Source: Alphaproteobacteria bacterium (lineage in GTDB: Bacteria > Pseudomonadota > Alphaproteobacteria > DSM-16000 > Inquilinaceae). From it: 64,000 bases of DNA. Shown piece after piece: positions 16,594 to 26,615 of this stretch. Numbering within the stretch: position 1 is the stretch's first letter; each line of letters begins with the position of its first letter. The stretch is from the NCBI GenBank assembly GCA_028284045.1, contig JANQSN010000053.1, positions 35,041 to 99,040 of the forward strand, written 5' to 3'. A program made the translations under genes and the position numbers. The notes under the pieces were generated by a model. It saw only the letters and a program-made list of their open reading frames with translations. It was not told where the DNA came from and did no database searches.

Positions 16594-17123
16594 TCAGAGC
16601 CCTTCGTATCACGCAGGTTCAATCGGTATCTACAGTCTGCGATCCTTGGGTTTGAGCCACCCACTTCACGCGCCCAGCAGGGTCGCCTATCGGCCCGATG
16701 CTGACGAGCCGGCACCCCGCGGCAAGAGGCTACTTGATGAGGCAAAGCGGACGCTTACGAGCCCTTTGGACTGACTGCCTCGTGCCAGAACCGGTCCTTT
16801 GGATAGCGCTAGTATACGGCAGGCTCTGAGATTGCCTCCTCCGCTACCGATCATCGCGATCCCGGTGGCGGATTGCCCTCCTCGGCATTCGAACCAACTT
16901 TTTGGCGCTACTCCGACCCGATGCGTGCATCTACCCTCAATGATGTGACAAGACGGGGAGCTCTATGCGACCATGCGGCGTGGGCGCATGGAGGCGAGTT
17001 ATCCACGGGGCCGTACCGTCGTACAAATGCCCGATACAAGCCCCAGCCCTTCTCCCGAAGTTGTCTCACGAAGCGCGGAGGCGGGATTTCAGAGCTGTCC
17101 GCGGGTCAGAGGCGGAAGAAGCC
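16594..17123 (+). other. Intergenic region ahead of the STAND operon
   Basis: About 530 bp with no credible gene. It must contain the promoter for the ATPase-STAND operon, but no convincing -35/-10 pair was found by eye. A segment near 16640-16700 superficially resembles a tRNA T-arm but has no acceptor stem. The start codon at 17124 follows a weak GGCGGAAGAA ribosome binding region. Confidence 0.45.
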
Positions 17124-18476
17124 ATGAGCATATCATCTGCAGCCTACAACGCATTCAACGCCGATGAACCTCTCCCGGGCGACGACGAGGCTCGCTATGT
17201 GGATCTCTCCTCTGTGCGAGGGGACACGAAGATCGCCCAAAGGCTGGTTCAGCGGATCAAGAATTCCGAGAACAATGCCTCGTGCCATCTTCTAATGGGT
17301 CACACCAAATGCGGTAAGACCACCGAGTTGAACCGTGCCGCCTTCATGCTGGAAAGGGAAGGGTACGCGTCGGTCTTTTTTGATGTCGCCGAAGAGGCAA
17401 CCCGACAGTTCGAATACACCACGGTTCTGTTGCTCACCGCGGCGCATGTGGTCGACCAATTGTCCACACGAAAGGACAAGGCCATTCGTGTGCGCGGGAG
17501 CAGTGCGAAGAAGCTGGCCGAGTTTTTGGTCGAAAAGCAGATTACGACCACGGGTCAACTCTCGGCTGACGCCGGTGCCAAGGTGGAGGCCAAGGCCGCT
17601 CCAGGATTGCTCACGCGGCTCTTGGGGGAGTTCGGCATCGCTGCGCAAATGAGAGGCGGGTTCCAGAAATCGAGAGCCATTACGGTCAAGATCGAAGCCG
17701 ACACGAGGAGCTTCATCGAAGCCGTACAGGAGCTGATGACCGAAGCAACCAGTAAGGTGCTGAGAGCCGGACTGAAAGGGCTCGTTGTCATTTGCGATGG
17801 ATGCGACAAGCTCGATCTTCACGCAACCGACGAAAAGGGTGCTTCACAGGATCTGCAGTTCAACATGTTCGTTGGCCATTCAGCCGATCTGCAATCTCTT
17901 CCCTGCCACATCATTTACACGGTGCCGATATCCATTCAGGTGCCTCTTGGAGATATCTGGGAACAGACGCCCGAATTTGTCCCCGCGGTGCCCGTGAACA
18001 GTTCATCACGTGTGCTGGAACAGGTCGCCGCCGACGGACGCGCCAAGTTGAAGGAAGTTGTACTGCGCCGTCTAGCCGTTCTCAATCAGACATTCGAGGA
18101 CATCTTTTCCGACGAGAAGCAGCTTGAACGGCTCATCGATGCATCGGGAGGCCATATCAGCGACCTTCTGCTCCTGGTTCGGGAGGCGATCCTCGAAGCA
18201 CAGACCGACAGCGCTGATCGCATTTCTGAGAATCATGTCCAGCGATCTATCCGAAACCGAGCTCGCGAATACCGAGCCTTGATCGAAGGCGAGTATCTGG
18301 AAACGCTTGTCCGTATTGATGAGTACAAGACGACAGTGAATAGCGACACTTATCGTGAGTTGATCTTCAAGAAGCTTGTTCTTGAATACATTTGCGGCAT
18401 GGAGGCCACAATAGATCTGCATCCGTTGGTCGCTGCCTCGGACGCCTACATGAGCTATAGTAGGCAGTACCGGTGA
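17124..18476 (+). CDS. P-loop ATPase, first gene of a STAND two-gene operon
   Basis: A 450-residue protein. After an N-terminal RYVDLSSVRGD motif, residues 59-66 form Walker A (GHTKCGKT, continuing TELNRAAFMLE), and LVVICDGCDKL around residues 219-229 is Walker B. The layout, with a GHxxCGKSTEL-type P-loop and a FFDVAEEAT segment soon after, is that of AAA/NACHT-like ATPases that occur beside STAND proteins in many bacteria. The C-terminal 150 residues are helical. It sits 38 bp ahead of the STAND-TPR gene. It has no membrane segment or nuclease motif, so it may sense, load or license its partner. No published system name can be assigned from sequence alone. Confidence 0.75.
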   Translation: MSISSAAYNAFNADEPLPGDDEARYVDLSSVRGDTKIAQRLVQRIKNSENNASCHLLMGHTKCGKTTELNRAAFMLEREGYASVFFDVAEEATRQFEYTTVLLLTAAHVVDQLSTRKDKAIRVRGSSAKKLAEFLVEKQITTTGQLSADAGAKVEAKAAPGLLTRLLGEFGIAAQMRGGFQKSRAITVKIEADTRSFIEAVQELMTEATSKVLRAGLKGLVVICDGCDKLDLHATDEKGASQDLQFNMFVGHSADLQSLPCHIIYTVPISIQVPLGDIWEQTPEFVPAVPVNSSSRVLEQVAADGRAKLKEVVLRRLAVLNQTFEDIFSDEKQLERLIDASGGHISDLLLLVREAILEAQTDSADRISENHVQRSIRNRAREYRALIEGEYLETLVRIDEYKTTVNSDTYRELIFKKLVLEYICGMEATIDLHPLVAASDAYMSYSRQYR

Positions 18477-18514
18477 TCGTAAGGACGCAAGATGCCATGC
18501 ATTGGCAGGCTTAG

Positions 18515-21500
18515 ATGGCTGCGGACAAAGTGACTTCCCGAGAAAGTGTCCTCACCGGTCTCAACGAGTTGATCGGGCAAAGGGATACTGTTGATTTGGA
18601 ACGGGAGATCCGTCGTCTGTCGATAGCTCTGGGGAACGCTGCTGGTAAATTCGGCCTATTTTTCGCCGTTTGCAACAATCGAAGGGTTGAAGACTACGTT
18701 TCGGCAAAGCTGCTAATCGCGTCAAAAGGTCCGACGACCGTTGAACTCCACCTGAAACAGGCTGACACAAGCCTCCTGGACGCCTTGAGCGCAGCTCCTT
18801 CTGGAGGCGGACCGCTGATCGTGCATGGCCTTCAAAGACTTCTTCCGTCTTCTAGACCACAGAAGGGCCAAAGAGATCGCATCTTGCAGGAGATGCAGTT
18901 GCGGCGGGAGCAGTTTCGCGAGTTGGCACGACCGGTGCTGCTCTGGATGCCGGAGTATGCCTACAGGATGGTTGGTCAAAAGGCAGTGGACTTCTGGAGC
19001 TGGCAAACGGGCGGGTACTTCTTCCCCGACGAATTGCCCGAGAGCGGCCTGACCCAGACGATTGCGATAGGCGGAGACGTTAGTGGATCAACAATTGTGA
19101 CCGGCCGCGATGCCAGAGTGGGGCAGAGGCGGGACGTCGAGTCACCAGAGTACACACAGCGAGAACAGATTGGCGGTTTGCGAGAGCGATGGCTGCCAGT
19201 GCTGGCGGGTAGAGCAGAGGAAGTAGCCGAGCTGAAGGCGCGGCTGAGATCCCGCGACACCAGAGCGGTGCTCGTCTCCGGAATGGCCGGGATCGGCAAG
19301 ACTGTTCTTGCCATGCATGTCGGGTCCGAACTTCGAGGTGATTTTCCCGACGGGACAGTCTTTGTCAGTCTCCGACAGGACGACTTGACGGCCGCGATGA
19401 GGAGTGTGGTCTCGTCATTGGGAGCGTCGGCGCGGATTGCGGCGGACGAGGTGACGCTCCGAGCGACCTATCACGCCGTCCTCAATCGTAGCCACGCCTT
19501 GCTCATCTTCGATGATGTCGCGGAGCCGCGAGCGATTCTGCCCATTCTACCGGAACCGCCCAGCAAGGCGATCATCACATCGCGTGTGACCGAGAAGCTC
19601 CCTAGAGTAGCAAGCTTGGTTCTGGATGCGCTCTCGCCAGCCGAGGCCGTTGCCTTGCTACGGAGCCTGGTTGGCATAGATCGGGTGTCAGATCAGGAAC
19701 TGGAGGAGTTGGCGTCGCTCCTGGATTATCTGCCGCTGGCTCTCAGCCTCGCGGGCAGCCTGCTTCGTGCGCGGCCGGAACTGAACGTTGGCGATTTTCG
19801 AACCGAGGTCGAGAGTTATCAGCACAAGCGTCAAGAAGCAGGAGCCGCCTCTTCTCTCGATGCAAGCCTGCAGGTGGCTTGGGATGACCTGAGAAAAGAC
19901 CACCTTGAGTTCGACCGGAGATGGCTGTTGCTTTCAGTCTTTTCTGGCCAGTTTAGTGAATCGGCAGCAGGCGCGATTGTCTACGGTAAGGACTTCGATG
20001 AAGGAATGCCGCCAGCGGTCCGTGATCATCTTGCTGTGCTGACGCATCGCGGCTTTGTCAATGCGTTTGAGGACGGGGCCAGATACCAAGTGCCCGTACC
20101 GATCAGGCATTGGGCAGTATCGCACCTTACCGGCGATGAGGCTGACCAAGCCTCGCTGCGACACGCGCATTATTATCTTCAGGTCTTGCAGCATTCAGAG
20201 GAGCTTTTTCTCGAGGGGGGTGATTCATCCGTCGCCGGGCTGGATCTCTTCGATCGCGAGCGACCGAACATCGAAGCAGCATGGCTATGGGCCGCCGAGC
20301 ACGATGCGGGCATTCTCGAAATCGAAGAGCTGTGCAGCGGGTTCGCGGATGCAGCTCCCAACATCGTGAGACTGCGGCTCCATCCCGACGTCCGGCTGGC
20401 GCGGCTGCATAGAGCAGTCGATGCAGCAGAGCGTCTGGGTGACAAAGGAGCCTCAAGCCGGCATTTGGCTTCACTCGGTAATGCGGCAGCCGAACAGGCG
20501 AGATTCGAGGAAGCACGGAAATACCTTACGCGGGCACTTTCGATATCGAGGGACATCGGAGATCGCCGGAGCGAGGATAACGCACTTCTTGGGCGAGCCG
20601 TTGCGCTCGCCCAAATGCAACACCTCGATGAAGCGACGGTTGACCTGGAGCGGTTGCTTCGGAATACGCGGGAAACTGGCGACCGTCGAGGAGAGATGTT
20701 TGCTCTCCATAATCTTGGCCGGATCTACGCTGACCGTGGGATACTCGCCAGAGCCGTGGAGCGGTACGAGCAGGCACTCACCGGGTATCGGGAGGTCGCA
20801 GACGGTTACGGCGAAGGACTGGTTCTCGCCGACCTTGGCGCCGCGTACCGTCAACAGGGTAATCTTGAAAAAGCGGTAGAGTGCTTGCAGGCCGGCTTAA
20901 GTATATCTCAGCGTTTTGGAGATCGGCGGAGGGAAGGCAGCATGCTGGCCGAACTGGGCATGGCCTTCGAGAACATAGGCAGTATCGATGGAGCCATTCA
21001 GCACTATCAGAAAGCGCTCAGTATAGCCCGGGAAACCGGAGGCCGATCAGAGGAAGCACAGGTGCTGGGCAATCTTGGACTTGTTTACGCCAGACAGGGC
21101 GATTTCTCGCTTGCACAGAGCTACCTCCAGGAAGCGCTTGCCCGCGATGAAGAGTTGCTCGGGCCGAATCACCCTCGCGTTGCGACGGATGTCAGCAACA
21201 TCGGGCTTGTGTTGCAGGATCAGGGCGACTTGGAAGGGGCGCGCGCGGCGTTCGAGCGGGCTCTCGCAATTGACGAGTCCGCCCTGGGAACCAATCACCC
21301 GAACGTATCCATTCGTCTCAACAACCTGGGCAGCGTGCTGCTGGCGAGTGGTGAAACTCTTGAGGCTCGCGACATTTTCGAGAGGTCACTGGCAATCGCG
21401 AGCCGGACGATGGGACCGGAACACACCTTTTCCGGGACGGCCCAACTCAATCTGGGACTTGCTCATCGGGTCCTGGGGGAATCCGAGGAGGCGAAGAGGG

Positions 21501-21601
21501 CCTTGGCCAGGGCGTTGTCGGTTTATGAGCAGGCGTTGGGGCCAGATCATCCCGATACGCGAAGAGTTCGAGAGATTATCGAAAGCCAGGTGGCTTATTG
21601 A
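18515..21601 (+). CDS. STAND NTPase: N-terminal effector-like domain, NB-ARC, TPR sensor
   Basis: A 1028-residue modular protein. Residues 1-170 form a conserved-looking domain of unknown activity ending in VLLWMPEYAYRMVGQKAVDF (141-160) then WSWQTGGYFF. A short GGDVSGSTIVTG linker (186-197) follows, of a type seen in many STAND proteins. The NB-ARC ATPase has Walker A GMAGIGKT (256-263), kinase-2 LLIFDDV (about 329), AIITSR, and the GxP-type LDYLPLALSLAG. From about 650 to the end are tetratricopeptide repeats, the last few of the kinesin-light-chain kind (ALGTNHPNV, LGPDHPDTRR). This is the architecture of bacterial STAND immune sensors (ligand-binding TPR, NTPase switch, N-terminal effector). 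Target and effector activity are unknown. Confidence 0.85.
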   Translation: MAADKVTSRESVLTGLNELIGQRDTVDLEREIRRLSIALGNAAGKFGLFFAVCNNRRVEDYVSAKLLIASKGPTTVELHLKQADTSLLDALSAAPSGGGPLIVHGLQRLLPSSRPQKGQRDRILQEMQLRREQFRELARPVLLWMPEYAYRMVGQKAVDFWSWQTGGYFFPDELPESGLTQTIAIGGDVSGSTIVTGRDARVGQRRDVESPEYTQREQIGGLRERWLPVLAGRAEEVAELKARLRSRDTRAVLVSGMAGIGKTVLAMHVGSELRGDFPDGTVFVSLRQDDLTAAMRSVVSSLGASARIAADEVTLRATYHAVLNRSHALLIFDDVAEPRAILPILPEPPSKAIITSRVTEKLPRVASLVLDALSPAEAVALLRSLVGIDRVSDQELEELASLLDYLPLALSLAGSLLRARPELNVGDFRTEVESYQHKRQEAGAASSLDASLQVAWDDLRKDHLEFDRRWLLLSVFSGQFSESAAGAIVYGKDFDEGMPPAVRDHLAVLTHRGFVNAFEDGARYQVPVPIRHWAVSHLTGDEADQASLRHAHYYLQVLQHSEELFLEGGDSSVAGLDLFDRERPNIEAAWLWAAEHDAGILEIEELCSGFADAAPNIVRLRLHPDVRLARLHRAVDAAERLGDKGASSRHLASLGNAAAEQARFEEARKYLTRALSISRDIGDRRSEDNALLGRAVALAQMQHLDEATVDLERLLRNTRETGDRRGEMFALHNLGRIYADRGILARAVERYEQALTGYREVADGYGEGLVLADLGAAYRQQGNLEKAVECLQAGLSISQRFGDRRREGSMLAELGMAFENIGSIDGAIQHYQKALSIARETGGRSEEAQVLGNLGLVYARQGDFSLAQSYLQEALARDEELLGPNHPRVATDVSNIGLVLQDQGDLEGARAAFERALAIDESALGTNHPNVSIRLNNLGSVLLASGETLEARDIFERSLAIASRTMGPEHTFSGTAQLNLGLAHRVLGESEEAKRALARALSVYEQALGPDHPDTRRVREIIESQVAY

Positions 21602-21920
21602 ACGCCGCAGGTTAGAGATGGCGAGGAAAGACCCCATTGATCAATTGGCGTCAAACAAACGGTAATAGAAATCTCCAATGCCATTCAAGCAGTTTTCGCC
21701 ATCGCGACATCATCCGACTCGACACCGGATCCACGTCTTCAGAATATAGGGTAGGATCGATATGTTCTGCAATGGGTCACAAGCTGCGGAATGCCGACTG
21801 ACCGGAGCTGTAACAAGAGCCGACGAACTTCGTGAGGCCCCCCAATCAACAGCAACGTGCCGAAAGCAGTACAGCCAGTGAGATTGCTACGCCGACGGCC
21901 ATCTCTTGAGCCCAACGACA
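21602..21920. other. Intergenic region between convergent STAND and relaxase genes
   Basis: About 320 bp. No credible gene, repeat or strong terminator was found. Confidence 0.4.
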
Positions 21921-23216
21921 TCATTCCGGTGAAGGCGACGAGCCCCGTTGCAGCGATCGGCGTTGGCGCCGTGACGCTGACGGTCCCAGGATTTCCTGTC
22001 CACCTTGTCCAAGCCGCATGAAGTTCGCGACATCCCGATGCAACATGGCCAGTGCCATAGTGTGTCCATGCCGGACCTGGCGGATTTCGCTTTGCAGGCG
22101 CCGACGCTGTTCAAGCTGCTGGTCAATCAGCGCCTGCCGTTCGGCCTGGTCACGGTCGCGGGCACGGATCGTCTCTTCTTCATTCTGCCGGCTGATCTTG
22201 ACGTGTCGGCCGGTGAGCCTGTCCCATAGACCCCGGAGGCCGTGGCTTAGCCGCGCTGACCTCTCCCTTGTTTCCTTTACCCACCGTGTCGCCTGCTTGT
22301 CTTTCAGCATCTGGCGGGCACCGCGGTGCAGATCGGTGAGCTTCGTGCGCTTTGCCCTCAGTGCCTGTGCCCTGGCGCGGAATACGCTTTCCGTTTCGTT
22401 GATATGACGGCGGAGCATATCCGTCATCATTGCCGCGATCTGCGCTTTGGTCTCGGCAACCGACGGCAGGTCTTCCGGTTTGCCGAGGCGCACCGCTACC
22501 CCTCTGGTCCGCAGGCCGGTCCATTTCGCGATGGCATAGGTTTCGCCGCGATAGTCGACGGCAACGAAGCCGCGGCGATCGCCCCGCGCCAGATACAGGC
22601 CTCGCGCCGCGAGGGCGCTGGCAAAGGCTTTCCCTGAGTCCGAGATCGCCCAGCATTCCTGGAACATTTCCTTGAGCGCTCTCGGGTCGTGTCCGGCGCG
22701 TTTGGCCTGCTGCCACTCCGCGCGGCTGAAGTTCCTGGGATCGCGCTCCTGGCTGTTGACCAAGCCATTCGGCATCTTCCAGCCGTGGTCGATATAGAGC
22801 TGCCGGGAGACGTCCCGGAGCTTCAGCTTGAAGTGCCGCAGGTTGATCGCCTTCATCTCCTCCGCATCGATCCGCGACCAGACACAGTGGGCGTGCCGCC
22901 GTCCTTCCTTCTCATGGAAGACAATCGCCCGTGGCTGACCGGCGAGGCCGAGTTTCTCCTCGATAGCGGTCAGCGCCTCCTCGAACACGGGCACCGGCAC
23001 GCGCTCGGTCTCCGGCGGGCTCAGGCTGAGGGAGAAGAGGTACTGCCTGCAGCGTGTGCCGCGGCTGATGGCATAGGCTTCCTGAAGAGCCGATTTCAGA
23101 TTCTCCGACATGAAGCCGCGCACCTCGTGCACCTCGACATGCTCGTTGTCGTCGGTACGGAGCAGATGCAGGGCAAGCTGATTGCCGCCGGCGCGCTGAC
23201 TGCCTTTGAGGATCAT
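21921..23216 (-). CDS. Relaxase/mobilisation nuclease
   Basis: A 431-residue protein with the MOBP/VirD2-like N-terminus (MILKGSQRAGGNQLALHLL, DNEHVEVHEVRGF) and the metal-binding histidine cluster in GRRHAHCVWSRID at about residue 110. The C-terminal 180 residues are a long basic coiled coil. Relaxases nick the transfer origin and lead the strand into the recipient. The first 45 residues contain no tyrosine; the first is in the EAYAIS segment, so the nucleophile is not obvious. The gene overlaps mobC by ATGA. No coupling protein or secretion genes are in view, so transfer would rely on a helper. Confidence 0.85.
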   Translation of the reverse strand: MILKGSQRAGGNQLALHLLRTDDNEHVEVHEVRGFMSENLKSALQEAYAISRGTRCRQYLFSLSLSPPETERVPVPVFEEALTAIEEKLGLAGQPRAIVFHEKEGRRHAHCVWSRIDAEEMKAINLRHFKLKLRDVSRQLYIDHGWKMPNGLVNSQERDPRNFSRAEWQQAKRAGHDPRALKEMFQECWAISDSGKAFASALAARGLYLARGDRRGFVAVDYRGETYAIAKWTGLRTRGVAVRLGKPEDLPSVAETKAQIAAMMTDMLRRHINETESVFRARAQALRAKRTKLTDLHRGARQMLKDKQATRWVKETRERSARLSHGLRGLWDRLTGRHVKISRQNEEETIRARDRDQAERQALIDQQLEQRRRLQSEIRQVRHGHTMALAMLHRDVANFMRLGQGGQEILGPSASRRQRRSLQRGSSPSPE

Positions 23217-23599
23217 CCGTCCTCCGGCACATTCAGGCCCAAAGCCCGCAGCAGCTCGATCCGTATCTGTGTGATCTCGGCACAGGCATCGCGGATCGCC
23301 GCTTCGGTATCTGGGGTAACCGGAAGAGACCCTGTGTTTACGGCCCTGGCGAGCTGGTTCAGATTGCTGGCCAGTCGTGAAGAGCCAAGCACGCCAAGCA
23401 AGCGACCGAGGGCTTCATGGTCCTGCACCGGGCGGTATCCACGCGCTCTGCGCATCGGTGCACCGTCATCAAGCAGCCGCGAGCGGATGTAGCTTCCCAG
23501 CGGCAAACCGCCGGCAGCGCCTTCCAGCCGCCGCCGTTCGGCGGCCGTCAGCCGCACCGAGAAGGGTACGGACTTCTCCGATGCACCGGCATTCATCAT
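23213..23599 (-). CDS. mobC: Mobilisation accessory protein MobC
   Basis: A 128-residue MobC-family protein: an N-terminal ribbon-helix-helix-like segment (VPFSVRLTAAERRRLEG), an LGSYIRSRLL segment, then the MobC signature LLGVLGSSRLASNLNQLARAV. MobC helps the relaxase open the transfer origin. Two in-frame ATGs (23599 and 23596) are equally possible, since neither has a clear ribosome binding site. It is first in a two-gene mobilisation operon. Confidence 0.88.
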   Translation of the reverse strand: MMNAGASEKSVPFSVRLTAAERRRLEGAAGGLPLGSYIRSRLLDDGAPMRRARGYRPVQDHEALGRLLGVLGSSRLASNLNQLARAVNTGSLPVTPDTEAAIRDACAEITQIRIELLRALGLNVPEDG

Positions 23600-23829
23600 G
23601 GCCGCGGCCCCGGCGGATCGGGCGGCGACAGGGCATTGAGACAGGCGTCCCAGTCTGCGAGGGTGTCAAAAAGCTGGTTCGAACTCTCTTCCGTGAGCTC
23701 CACCAAAACACACACCATTTCTCGTTCGATCTACATGACAAGTGATCGGCAGGTTCACCAGGAAGAGCGTCGCAATTGAGGCTTCACGCGCGGCGACGCG
23801 GTCTGCCAACGGATGATCCACATCTCCGG

Positions 23830-25281
23830 CTACAGCAATACCCTTTTTGACAATCCAGGATGAAGCATGATTGTATTTGGAAATACAATGCGAGCTCGTC
23901 TATTCAAGTATCGAAAATGAAGCTTATTTAACCGCACACCGATCGCGCTAAAATAAAATAGAACTTCAAGTACTTGCTTGGCATTGAGCGCGCCATCGGT
24001 CCCTATAACTTCATTGTATTTCGTCTCAAAGGTCTCACTGCTCATGGTGAGGGAGCGTTTGTGGGCAAAAACCTCCATTATTCTCTCAAAATCCGGCAAA
24101 ATCATATGGCATTCGTCGAATATTTCTTGAAAAAAGTACCTTGAATATTCATCAGCTTGGGCGACTATATCGCTGTTATCAATTTTCTCCCGACCCTCGG
24201 CTACCGCACGAAGACTGCAAAGCTGAATGAATTTCAAAATATCTCTCGGGCGACTATGGGTATGGTCCAGCATATAATCGAAAAGGCCCTGTTGTTGCCC
24301 GGATAACCTCGATTTCATGCTACTTGTCTGAATGGGGCCGCCTGAGTTATTGCGCAGGAAATTAAATACCGGTGCGTCGCCGGTCATGCGGTAGGTGACA
24401 AGGTTCGTGAGCTGGGCGCGTGACCAGGTGAGGTCGAATACCCCATCGCTCCACTTGTTTTTATCGGGATCGACAATTAGATCAAAAATATCATCTCGAA
24501 GAAGAACAATTGGTTTTATTCTGCTTTTGTTAAATGAGTTGGCAATCTGCGTTGATGCTCTAATAAGTCCCCGAAGAAGCAAAAAATAATTTGAATCTGG
24601 AGAACGATTCTCAAGTCCAGTATAATCTTCGTGTAATTCATCAAAAATAACAAATACCTCGGTATCGCCAAGTTTTGTTAGCAGAAATTCCTCTAATACA
24701 ATAACTCGATCCCGAAGTGAGAGATTCCTGCGCACGGAAGAGTCGGATCTGCTATACTCCCCACCGATCGTGAATGCAGAAACCTTGAAACCAGTGGACA
24801 TCCAATCTCTCACCACACGATCAAGTGCAATAGAAGGATTTGATGGAAACTGTTCTCGGAGTACCTCGCGTGTCTTAAGATCGACTAGAGAGCTTCGTGA
24901 CAACAGAAAACAAACATTAGAATACACAAGAAACTTCCAAAGAGTAATATAATGAGATGGTTTAGGGAAATTCGTATCTTTGAATTCGTAGAGAAAATTA
25001 AAGGGAAAGTCCTTGAATGAAAGTACACAGGCCAGGATCTTAGAGTCTTCGCGAGCGGCACGCACAAGTGTCTCGGCAATAGAGGTTTTTCCAGAGCCCT
25101 TTCGTCCAATAACGATACTCCTCAATCCGGATCTAATCTCTTCAAATCCGTCGAACTCGTAGAACAAATCACCCTCTTCTTGCGAAGCGTCTAGCCTCCA
25201 GTGGGTCGCAGCTTCTAGAATTTCTCGGTTTGTATTCAAAGAAGCAATCTCCGTATTCGGAGCGCGCGTGTCGCAAGCCAT
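23830..25281 (-). CDS. P-loop ATPase resembling the Sll1717 family
   Basis: The start at ATG 25281 is preferred over an upstream ATG at 25317 because GGAAAGGA precedes it. The 483-residue protein has Walker A GRKGSGKTS (59-67) in an IVIGRKGSGKT setting, a Walker B-like EVFVIFDELHEDY near residue 215, an arginine in IVLLRDDIFDL, and a RPRDILKFIQL helix typical of this group of single-gene ATPases. The DNA is much more AT-rich than either flank, a mark of recent arrival. The family is often found alone on genomic islands; a defence role is possible but unproven. Confidence 0.65.
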   Translation of the reverse strand: MACDTRAPNTEIASLNTNREILEAATHWRLDASQEEGDLFYEFDGFEEIRSGLRSIVIGRKGSGKTSIAETLVRAAREDSKILACVLSFKDFPFNFLYEFKDTNFPKPSHYITLWKFLVYSNVCFLLSRSSLVDLKTREVLREQFPSNPSIALDRVVRDWMSTGFKVSAFTIGGEYSRSDSSVRRNLSLRDRVIVLEEFLLTKLGDTEVFVIFDELHEDYTGLENRSPDSNYFLLLRGLIRASTQIANSFNKSRIKPIVLLRDDIFDLIVDPDKNKWSDGVFDLTWSRAQLTNLVTYRMTGDAPVFNFLRNNSGGPIQTSSMKSRLSGQQQGLFDYMLDHTHSRPRDILKFIQLCSLRAVAEGREKIDNSDIVAQADEYSRYFFQEIFDECHMILPDFERIMEVFAHKRSLTMSSETFETKYNEVIGTDGALNAKQVLEVLFYFSAIGVRLNKLHFRYLNRRARIVFPNTIMLHPGLSKRVLL

Positions 25282-26021
<740 letters not shown>

Positions 26022-26615
26022 ATGGCCGACAACCACCGACCGACCCACCGGGCCGGGATCTTCGACACGCCCTGCGGTCCCATGATCGCCGTGGTCCGCG
26101 GCGACGGCGCCCTGGTCCGGCTGGATTTCTTCGACGGGCGGGACGCCGAGGCCGCCGGCAACCCGACGGACGGGGCGGACTTCATCTGGCGCGGCGGCCG
26201 CGTTCGCCGCGACGACGGCGCCGTCGCGGCGGTCGCGCTGCAGCTTGGCGAGTACTACGCCGGCACACGGCGGACCTTCGACCTGGTGCTGGCGCCGGAG
26301 GGCAACGCCTTCCTGCAGCGCGCCTGGCAGGCGCTCCGCCAGGTGCGGTACGGCGAGACGGTGTCCTATGGCGAGCTGGCGCGCCGCGTCGATCCGCCGA
26401 CCTCCGCGCGCGCCATGGGGCGGGCGAACGCCGTCAACCCGATCTCCGTCGTCGTGCCCTGCCACCGCGTGATCGGCGCCGATGGCCGGCTGACCGGCTA
26501 TGGCGGCGGCCTTCCCCGAAAGGCCCGTCTGTTGGCGCTGGAAGGGGCGTTGCCGGCGCAAGGCCAGGGCGAACTGCCGCTGTCGCCGACCGCGGCAGCG
26601 GACCCGCGGTCGTGA
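26022..26615 (+). CDS. ogt: Methylated-DNA--protein-cysteine methyltransferase (Ogt)
   Basis: A 197-residue suicide DNA repair protein that takes alkyl groups from O6-alkylguanine onto its own cysteine. The active-site motif is VVVPCHRVIG (Cys near residue 147), followed by LTGYGGGLPRKARLLALEG, which is typical of the C-terminal domain; the recognition segment YGELARRV and the helix-turn-helix precede it. A GAGGAAGG ribosome binding site lies just upstream. The gene overlaps the AlkX-like glycosylase gene (GTGA), giving a two-gene alkylation repair operon. It lacks an Ada-type regulatory domain. Confidence 0.95.
   Translation: MADNHRPTHRAGIFDTPCGPMIAVVRGDGALVRLDFFDGRDAEAAGNPTDGADFIWRGGRVRRDDGAVAAVALQLGEYYAGTRRTFDLVLAPEGNAFLQRAWQALRQVRYGETVSYGELARRVDPPTSARAMGRANAVNPISVVVPCHRVIGADGRLTGYGGGLPRKARLLALEGALPAQGQGELPLSPTAAADPRS

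Noticed and set aside
16620..16720. tRNA-like T-arm pattern (GGTTCAA and GGCTCAAACCC-like stretches)
   Set aside because: No acceptor stem, anticodon arm or CCA-like end could be built on either strand.
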